Of a stretch of 64,000 nt of DNA, positions 58,701-64,000 are shown in pieces. Numbering within the stretch: position 1 is the first letter of the stretch; each line of letters begins with the position of its first letter. Origin of the DNA: Danxiaibacter flavus (GTDB lineage: Bacteria; Bacteroidota; Bacteroidia; Chitinophagales; Chitinophagaceae); assembly GCF_041060425.1 (NCBI RefSeq), contig NZ_JAULBC010000001.1:558001-622000 (forward strand), given 5' to 3'. Under the pieces are notes generated by a model, which was not told where the DNA came from, searched no databases, and saw only the letters and a program-made list of their open reading frames with translations. A program made the position numbers and the translations under genes.

Positions 58701-59588
58701 ATGAAAATATCAAAACTAATGCCTTGCTTAGGCCTGCTGCTGCTCATGTTCGGTAGCTCCTATGCCCAATCTAACGGAAAAGTGATTGAGGAAAAACGCT
58801 TGAAAAGTTCGGTTCTCGGAAAGGATGTACGTTATACTATTTATCTGCCGGCAGATTATGACCGTTCCAGCCGCACTTATCCCGTAGTTTACCTTTTACA
58901 TGGTTATACGGACGATAACACCGGATGGTTGCAATTTGGGGAAATAAACCGGTACGCAGATAAAGCTATTTCCGAGGGAACCATTCCTCCGATGATTATT
59001 GTAATGCCAAATGGTGATTCGAGCTTCTACATCAATTCTTATGATGGTAAAGAAAAGTATGAGGATTTTTTTATCAATGAATTTATGCCTGCAATTGAAA
59101 AAGAATATAGAATTAAAGCAGAAAAAAGATATCGGGGTTTAGCCGGTCTTTCGATGGGAGGTTACGGTACATTGATTTATTCCCTGAAACATCCTGAATT
59201 GTTTGCGGCGGCTGCCCCATTCAGTGCAGCGGTCTGGGATGATTCTACAATCGCAAAAATGCCGCAGGAAAACTGGGACAGAACTATGGGGCAGCTTTTT
59301 GGAAGGAATCTCAAAGGATCTGACAGGTTGGGTAAAGCGTGGCATGACAATTCTCCCCTTAAAATCGTAGATACAAAAACTGCAGATGAGTTAAAACAGG
59401 TGCGTTACTGGATTGATTGCGGTGATGATGACTTTCTTACAAGAGGCAACTGTTTGCTCCATATAGCACTCACTGAAAAACGTGTACCTCATGAATACCG
59501 CGTTCGTGATGGCGGCCACACATGGACATATTGGAGAACAGGGATAACAGACGCTTTGCAATTCATAGGACAAAGTTTTCATCAGTAA
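58701..59588 (+). CDS. Exported esterase, esterase D/feruloyl esterase-like
   Basis: An alpha/beta-hydrolase of the esterase D/PF00756 type, 295 residues, exported by a signal peptide that ends SSYAQ. The nucleophile elbow is GLSMGGYG with Ser 151, the oxyanion region is VVYLLHGYTDDNTGW near 62, and the Asp and His of the triad are probably in WIDCGDDDFL near 236 and DGGHTWTYWR near 269. Related enzymes deacetylate or release hydroxycinnamates from polysaccharides, which fits the glycan genes in the region; substrate unknown. A repeat starts at its stop. Confidence 0.92.
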   Translation: MKISKLMPCLGLLLLMFGSSYAQSNGKVIEEKRLKSSVLGKDVRYTIYLPADYDRSSRTYPVVYLLHGYTDDNTGWLQFGEINRYADKAISEGTIPPMIIVMPNGDSSFYINSYDGKEKYEDFFINEFMPAIEKEYRIKAEKRYRGLAGLSMGGYGTLIYSLKHPELFAAAAPFSAAVWDDSTIAKMPQENWDRTMGQLFGRNLKGSDRLGKAWHDNSPLKIVDTKTADELKQVRYWIDCGDDDFLTRGNCLLHIALTEKRVPHEYRVRDGGHTWTYWRTGITDALQFIGQSFHQ

Positions 59589-59780
59589 AAAGCTTAAAGC
59601 TTAAAGCCCAAAGCCCAAAGCCTAAAGCCTAAAGCCCAAAGCTTAAAGCCTAAAGCCTAAAGCCTAAAGCCTAAAGCTTAAAACTTAGGCGAACGGATGA
59701 TCTCTGGTAAATTAGTATAATTATCCTGGTGTTTTTTTTCAGTTTTAGGCTTTAAGCTTTGAGCTTTCAGCTTTGCTTCG
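59589..59780. repeat. AAAGCCT tandem words with an inverted partner
   Basis: After the esterase stop, AAAGCTTAAAGCTTAAAGCC and about twelve further 7-base words (AAAGCCC, AAAGCCT, AAAGCTT) run to about 59685, nearly perfect tandem 7-mers. A reverse copy, TTTTAGGCTTTAAGCTTTGA GCTTTCAGC, lies at about 59743-59772 just before the slipin gene. The short hairpin geometry repeats the layout seen at 38958-39165 and 44439-45017. Confidence 0.8.
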
Positions 59781-59808
59781 AAAACTATACCTTCATAAAA
59801 AAAATAAT

Positions 59809-60729
59809 ATGAACTTCATTTCCTATTGGTGGCTCCTGGTTGTGCTGATTATCGTATTCAGCGGCCTGTTTACAGTAACACAGGGCACCGTCGCTGTTAT
59901 TACCCGGTTGGGTAAATATCAGCGGATCCTTAGACCCGGTCTTAACTTTAAAATCCCGCTCATTGAGCAGATATACAGGCGCATCAGTATCCAAAACCGT
60001 TCTGTGGAGCTTGAGTTTCAGGCGGTTACACAGGACCAGGCAAATGTTTACTTTAAAAGTATGTTGCTGTATGCGGTAATGAATGCTGAGGAAGAAACCA
60101 TAAAAAAAGTAGCCTTCAAATTTATCAGTGATAAGGACCTTATGCAGGCGCTTGTGCGTACCATCGAGGGGAATATCAGGTCATTTGTAGCAACAAAACG
60201 TCAGGCTGAAATTCTTGGTCTTAGAAAAGAAATTGTGGAAAGTGTTAAGCTTGAAGTGGATCATGTACTGGAAGATTGGGGCTATCATCTGCTTGATTTG
60301 CAGATCAATGACATTACGTTTGATAAGCAGATCATGGACAGCATGAGCAAAGTTGTAGCAAGTAACAACCTGAAAGCTGCAGCAGAAAACGAGGGCCAGG
60401 CGTTATTGATCACCAAAACAAAAGCTGCAGAAGCGGAGGGTAATGCCATAAAAATTGCCGCGGAAGCAGAGAGGGAGGCAGCAAGACTCCGCGGACAGGG
60501 GGTTGCGTTGTTCCGCGCGGAGGTAGCACACGGTATGACACAGGCTGCTGAGCAAATGAAACAAGCCAACCTGGATACCAATGTGATCCTTTTCAGCATG
60601 TGGACAGAAGCCGTAAAGAATTTTGCCGAAGCCGGCAAAGGCAATATCATCTTCCTTGACGGAAGCAGTGAAGGTATGCAACGAACCATGAAACAGATCA
60701 TGGCTCTAATGCAGATGGATAAGCAATAG
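59809..60729 (+). CDS. Slipin / SPFH (band 7) membrane protein
   Basis: A 306-residue protein of the SPFH superfamily, anchored by one N-terminal helix (WWLLVVLIIVFSGLFTV). The SPFH domain begins TVAVITRLGKYQRILRPGLN near 28 and runs to about 190 (LRKEIVESVKLEVDHVLEDWG); a coiled coil with KAAEAEGNAIKIAAEAEREA near 206 follows. Such proteins organise membrane microdomains or regulate membrane proteases. The frame is open to 59773 through the preceding repeat, and ATG 59809 is chosen. The TAG stop lies at the start of an AGCT-word repeat. Confidence 0.9.
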   Translation: MNFISYWWLLVVLIIVFSGLFTVTQGTVAVITRLGKYQRILRPGLNFKIPLIEQIYRRISIQNRSVELEFQAVTQDQANVYFKSMLLYAVMNAEEETIKKVAFKFISDKDLMQALVRTIEGNIRSFVATKRQAEILGLRKEIVESVKLEVDHVLEDWGYHLLDLQINDITFDKQIMDSMSKVVASNNLKAAAENEGQALLITKTKAAEAEGNAIKIAAEAEREAARLRGQGVALFRAEVAHGMTQAAEQMKQANLDTNVILFSMWTEAVKNFAEAGKGNIIFLDGSSEGMQRTMKQIMALMQMDKQ

Positions 60730-60760
60730 CTATCAGCTGTCAGCTATTAGCTTTCAGCTT
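60728..60760 (+). repeat. AGCT word repeat overlapping the slipin stop
   Basis: TAGCTATCAGCTGTCAGCTA TTAGCTTTCAGCTTATC begins with the TAG stop codon of the slipin gene itself. The same family occurs at 35517-35570 and 56503-56537. Confidence 0.75.
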
Positions 60761-60966
60761 ATCGATCCGGGTTTGAAAAATTATCGTTTTGCGCCAGTCT
60801 TTTTATAAGGCTGGCGTATTTTTTTGCATTTTATGGATAAACAGGGCTGAAAAGCTGCCAAATCTTTGTAAAATCTTTGATAAAATCAGCGCTGCCCGTA
60901 ATTTATTCACAGGGTGCGCGTTGTTTTGCAATAGAACATACTTTAGCTTTTTTAAACCAACCAACA

Positions 60967-61656
60967 ATGGGTATTTTACTACAGATTGACAGTGCTAAAA
61001 TGATAAATGCGGCAGCAGCTGCAGTCCAGGCCCCTGAAAAAATGAACCTGTGGAGCTTACTGGATAAAGGGGGATGGTTGATGTATCCGCTGTATTTTTT
61101 GTTTGCTGCAACCATTTTCGTGTTTTTTGAACGTTTTATAGCTATAAACAAGGCATCTAAAATTGATGGCAATTTCATGAGCATTATCCGGGATAACATT
61201 ATCACCGGAAATATTTCTGCTGCCAGAAGTCTTGCGCGCAACAATTCGAGTCCTGTTGCCCGGATGATCGATAAAGGCATTCAGCGCATTGGCAAGCCCA
61301 TTGATGCAATTGAGAAAAGCATGGAAAATGTCGGCAAGCTGGAAATGTATAAAATGGAGCGTAATCTTTCCATTTTGTCATTGATAGCAGGCGTTGCACC
61401 AATGTTCGGATTCCTTGGTACCATTATCGGGATGGTTCAGCTGTTTTACAATATCAATAGCACCGGTAACTTCGAACTAAGCGTTATTGCAGGTGGTATA
61501 TATGTAAAGATGATCACTTCTGCCAGTGGGCTTATTACAGGTTTGATTGCTTATGTGGCACATAATTTCCTTACCACCCAGGTTGATAAAACTGCCAACA
61601 GAATGGAAGCCGCCAGTGCCGAATTCATTGATATTTTGCAGGAGCCGACAAGGTAA
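60967..61656 (+). CDS. MotA/TolQ/ExbB proton channel protein (second locus)
   Basis: A 229-residue inner-membrane proton channel subunit. Helices are near 37-57 and at the C-terminal core: SLIAGVAPMFGFLGTIIGMV near 140 and ITSASGLITGLIAYVAHNFL near 183, as expected of TolQ/ExbB. It is shorter than the ExbB at 14212 and clearly different, closer to TolQ. A TTG at 60877 extends the frame but ATG 60967 fits the family. It forms a pair with the ExbD/TolR gene 42 bases downstream, without a TonB gene. A Tol- or surface-motor-like role is likely; this is an inference. Confidence 0.9.
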   Translation: MGILLQIDSAKMINAAAAAVQAPEKMNLWSLLDKGGWLMYPLYFLFAATIFVFFERFIAINKASKIDGNFMSIIRDNIITGNISAARSLARNNSSPVARMIDKGIQRIGKPIDAIEKSMENVGKLEMYKMERNLSILSLIAGVAPMFGFLGTIIGMVQLFYNINSTGNFELSVIAGGIYVKMITSASGLITGLIAYVAHNFLTTQVDKTANRMEAASAEFIDILQEPTR

Positions 61657-61698
61657 TTTATCCATTTAACCAGTACTCGAAACAAATAAGTTGCAGGA

Positions 61699-62097
61699 AT
61701 GAACATAAGAAGAAGATTAAGGTCAAACACAGAAATGCACACGGGAGCATTAAACGATATATTATTTATATTGTTGCTATTCTTTCTTATTGTATCAACA
61801 CTGGCCAATCCTAATGTGATTAAGGTGAACAATCCTTCCGGTAAAAAAGATACCAAGGCCAAACAAAATATTGTTGTTTCAATCGATAAAGAACAAAAGA
61901 TCTACATAGGTCAAAAACCGGTGGATATTAACCTGCTGGACACATTGCTGAAGCAGGAGGTGATGAAAGCAAAAGCTACCATTGATACACCATCTGTAGT
62001 AATCAACGCGGATACTATTTCTTATTATGGCGAAGTCTTCCGGATCATGCAGGCTGCTAAACGGGCAGGCGCAAAAGTGGTTGCCAACGTTAAATAG
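61699..62097 (+). CDS. ExbD/TolR biopolymer transport protein (second locus)
   Basis: A 132-residue single-helix partner of the preceding ExbB/TolQ. The sequence HTGALNDILFILLLFFLIVST near 15 has the helix and the conserved Asp (in NDILF) of the proton path; the periplasmic part ends VFRIMQAAKRAGAKVVANVK. Its length is close to TolR. The preceding stop and this start are 42 bases apart. A class A PBP follows after 211 bases. Confidence 0.92.
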   Translation: MNIRRRLRSNTEMHTGALNDILFILLLFFLIVSTLANPNVIKVNNPSGKKDTKAKQNIVVSIDKEQKIYIGQKPVDINLLDTLLKQEVMKAKATIDTPSVVINADTISYYGEVFRIMQAAKRAGAKVVANVK

Positions 62098-62308
62098 GCT
62101 GAACCGACGCGATATAACTACTGATGTGACAGCCGAAAAATATTAACCGGTTTATTGCATACAACTTTTTTAAATTCGCATTGCGTTGCTGTGATCAACC
62201 AAATTGGAACAGGCTAAACGTACCGTGAAATGCGATCGGCACACCTTTGGTATCTGTTTATTTCCGGAAAGACAGCATGGACTTCCCTTACAAATTTTAG
62301 AAAGCATT

Positions 62309-64000
62309 ATGTCAAAAGCGATAAAAATACTGTGGCGGATATTCTTCATTGGAGTAGGAGCGGTGATACTCATCGTTCTCCTGGCTAACTGGGGCGTATT
62401 CGGAAAAATGCCTTCCATCGAAGAACTTGAAAACCCTTCGGCATCGCTTGCCAGCCAGGTATATGCCGATGACGGTACACTGATGGGAAAGTATTACCTC
62501 GAAGACAGGGTAAATGTGAAATACAAGGATATCAGTCCTAATATCATTCACGCCTTAGTAGCTACGGAGGACGAACGTTTTTATGAGCACAGCGGTATTG
62601 ATATGCGTTCACTGGGGCGCGCTGTAACTTCTCTCGGGCGCGACGGTGGAGCAAGTACTATTACCATGCAGACTGCCAAAAACCTGTTTACCGAGAACTG
62701 GGACACCCGCAATTTTCTGCTTCGTGTATTGCAGAAAGTAAAGGAGTGTATTATAGCAGTTAAACTGGAAAGAAATTTTACCAAAGAAGAAATTGTAACG
62801 CTTTACCTGAACACTGTTGCCTTTAGTGACAATGTATTCGGGATAAGAAATGCGGCTAAGACTTTTTTCCAGAAAGAGCCTGACAGGGTTAGTGTGGAAG
62901 AAGCTGCCGTTTTGATCGGCATGCTAAAAGGCGCTACGATATACAACCCTAAGCGCAACCCGAAACTAGCGCTTGACAGAAGGAACACTGTACTTAATCA
63001 AATGGTGAGAAACAATTTCCTGGCAAGCAGTGAGGCAGATGTTTTAAAAAGAAAACCAATTGAGCTGAATTATAAGAAGCTTGATGAAACCGCCGGTCTG
63101 GCACCATATTTTAGAATGGTGCTTGGCGAAGAAATGAAAAGATGGTGTAAGGAGCACAAGAATCCAACAACCGGTGAGTCTTACAACTTATATAAGGATG
63201 GTTTAAAGATCTACACCACGCTTAGTCCGCGTATGCAACTATATGCAGAAGAAGCAGTAGGTAAGCATATCAGCTACATGCAGAAGATCCTGAATTCACA
63301 GGATAACATAAAAAATGGCTCTGTGTGGAAAGGATACGAAAATGTTGTAGAGGCTGCTATGAAACAGAGCGATCGCTGGAAGAACATGAAGAAAGATGGC
63401 GTCAGCGAAGCGGATATAAAAAAGTCATTTCATGCTAAAGTCCCCATGAAGGTTTTTGCATGGAACAACAAACGTGAAAAAGATACTGTGATGACGCCTT
63501 ATGATAGTATTAAATATTCACGCCAGATGTTGCAGGCCGGCTTTATGGCAATGGATCCGATGAGTGGTGAAGTAAAGGCCTGGGTAGGTGGTATCGACTT
63601 TAAAACCTACAAATATGACCACGTAAATGTAAATACAAAAAGGCAGGTGGGTTCAACCATTAAGCCATTGTTGTATAGCCTGGCGATAGAAGATGCCGGG
63701 TTCACGCCTAATACACCGGTTGATGATATTCAGCAAAGCTTCGGTACTTACGGAATGGTTCCCGCCACCGGCGCATCGTGTACTGGCGAAACCATGCCGA
63801 TGGCCCAGGCATTGGCTATGTCTCGCAACTGTGCTACAGCATACATTATGAAACAACTTGGCCCTAAAGGAAATGACGGAGCCAAGCGGTTTGCTGACTT
63901 TTTGAAGAACTGCAATATCTCATCCAAAATAGAGCCTTATCCTTCTATCGCATTGGGTAGTGCTGAAATATCATTGATTGAAATGATGCAGGCCTATAGC
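62309..64000 (+). CDS. Class A penicillin-binding protein (PBP1A-like), 5 prime part
   Basis: A bifunctional peptidoglycan synthase with an N-terminal helix, a glycosyltransferase GT51 domain and a transpeptidase domain. The first 564 residues are in the window and the frame is open at the right edge. GT51 motifs: TEDERFYEHSGIDMRSLGRA (about 87-106, catalytic Glu), then GGASTITMQTAKNLF near 114 and KEEIVTLYLNTVAFSDNVFG near 157. The transpeptidase nucleophile is Ser 449 in GSTIKPLLY, with SRNCATAYIM near 500 as the second motif (SxN). ATG 62309 is the first suitable start and no strong ribosome site is seen. Confidence 0.95.
   Translation, partial: MSKAIKILWRIFFIGVGAVILIVLLANWGVFGKMPSIEELENPSASLASQVYADDGTLMGKYYLEDRVNVKYKDISPNIIHALVATEDERFYEHSGIDMRSLGRAVTSLGRDGGASTITMQTAKNLFTENWDTRNFLLRVLQKVKECIIAVKLERNFTKEEIVTLYLNTVAFSDNVFGIRNAAKTFFQKEPDRVSVEEAAVLIGMLKGATIYNPKRNPKLALDRRNTVLNQMVRNNFLASSEADVLKRKPIELNYKKLDETAGLAPYFRMVLGEEMKRWCKEHKNPTTGESYNLYKDGLKIYTTLSPRMQLYAEEAVGKHISYMQKILNSQDNIKNGSVWKGYENVVEAAMKQSDRWKNMKKDGVSEADIKKSFHAKVPMKVFAWNNKREKDTVMTPYDSIKYSRQMLQAGFMAMDPMSGEVKAWVGGIDFKTYKYDHVNVNTKRQVGSTIKPLLYSLAIEDAGFTPNTPVDDIQQSFGTYGMVPATGASCTGETMPMAQALAMSRNCATAYIMKQLGPKGNDGAKRFADFLKNCNISSKIEPYPSIALGSAEISLIEMMQAYS

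Overview
The window comes from a member of the Bacteroidota, most likely the Chitinophagaceae or a near relative. The evidence is a nuo complex I operon with a short NuoG, a PorW/SprE-like type IX secretion protein, an exbB-exbD-exbD-tonB operon, a bactofilin followed by an AtpZ-like protein, sparse Shine-Dalgarno sequences, several TAnnTTTG-like -7 boxes, and a large load of simple intergenic repeats. The family-level placement is inferred from protein and repeat style only. No rRNA, tRNA, CRISPR array, prophage or intact transposase gene was seen.

Layout: 1-10040 is the complex I operon (end of nuoF, then nuoG-H-I-J-K-L-M-N), interrupted between nuoF and nuoG by a GxxExxY ORF bordered by inverted GC-rich repeats, and closed by a strong terminator. 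10122-10756 is a two-gene cassette (DUF6934-type protein plus a 54-residue basic protein). 10947-13867 holds a MacB-type ABC permease and a convergent M20 peptidase. 14212-17300 is the TonB energising operon, followed by mnmE and a RhuM-Fic/Doc fusion gene. 20008-26350 (minus strand) is a tripartite RND efflux operon (adaptor, pump, outer membrane channel) with a small exported protein upstream. 26676-28949 is a 757-residue orphan. 29661-33877 groups an alpha-L-fucosidase, a DUF3500 protein, a CBM9-like protein and a DUF1080 protein, a sugar-related neighbourhood without SusC/SusD. 34087-36662 carries a peroxiredoxin, a DsbA-like protein and an aldo/keto reductase. 37079-41196 has Mrp, a carboxypeptidase-regulatory-domain protein, a SprT-like protein, two small membrane proteins, bactofilin and a coiled-coil membrane protein. 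41492-44437 is porW. 45060-52207 is mostly housekeeping (sucC, a CAP-domain protein, a 3-hydroxyacyl-CoA dehydrogenase, an IMPACT/YigZ protein, ribD, prmC, a racemase). 52284-60729 has an MscS channel, a small hypothetical, an FNR-type reductase, truB, a lipoprotein, an esterase and a slipin. 60967-64000 has a second ExbB/ExbD pair and the start of a class A penicillin-binding protein.

The most unusual content lies between the genes. At least a dozen distinct repeat families, built from short words such as TACGAAG, AAAGCCT, GTGAATG, AGCTATT and CAGGTATC, occupy almost every intergenic gap from 29 kb onward. They frequently touch or overlap the stop codon of the preceding gene, in some cases supplying it. 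Several form inverted pairs facing each other across a gap. A 28-29 base element with ends CCCGCCTGAATG and CGGGCAGG occurs three times, and one copy (57680-57707) cleanly splits a TACGAAG-family repeat, which looks like a nested insertion of a tiny mobile or mobilisable element. This is the strongest candidate here for something not yet described.
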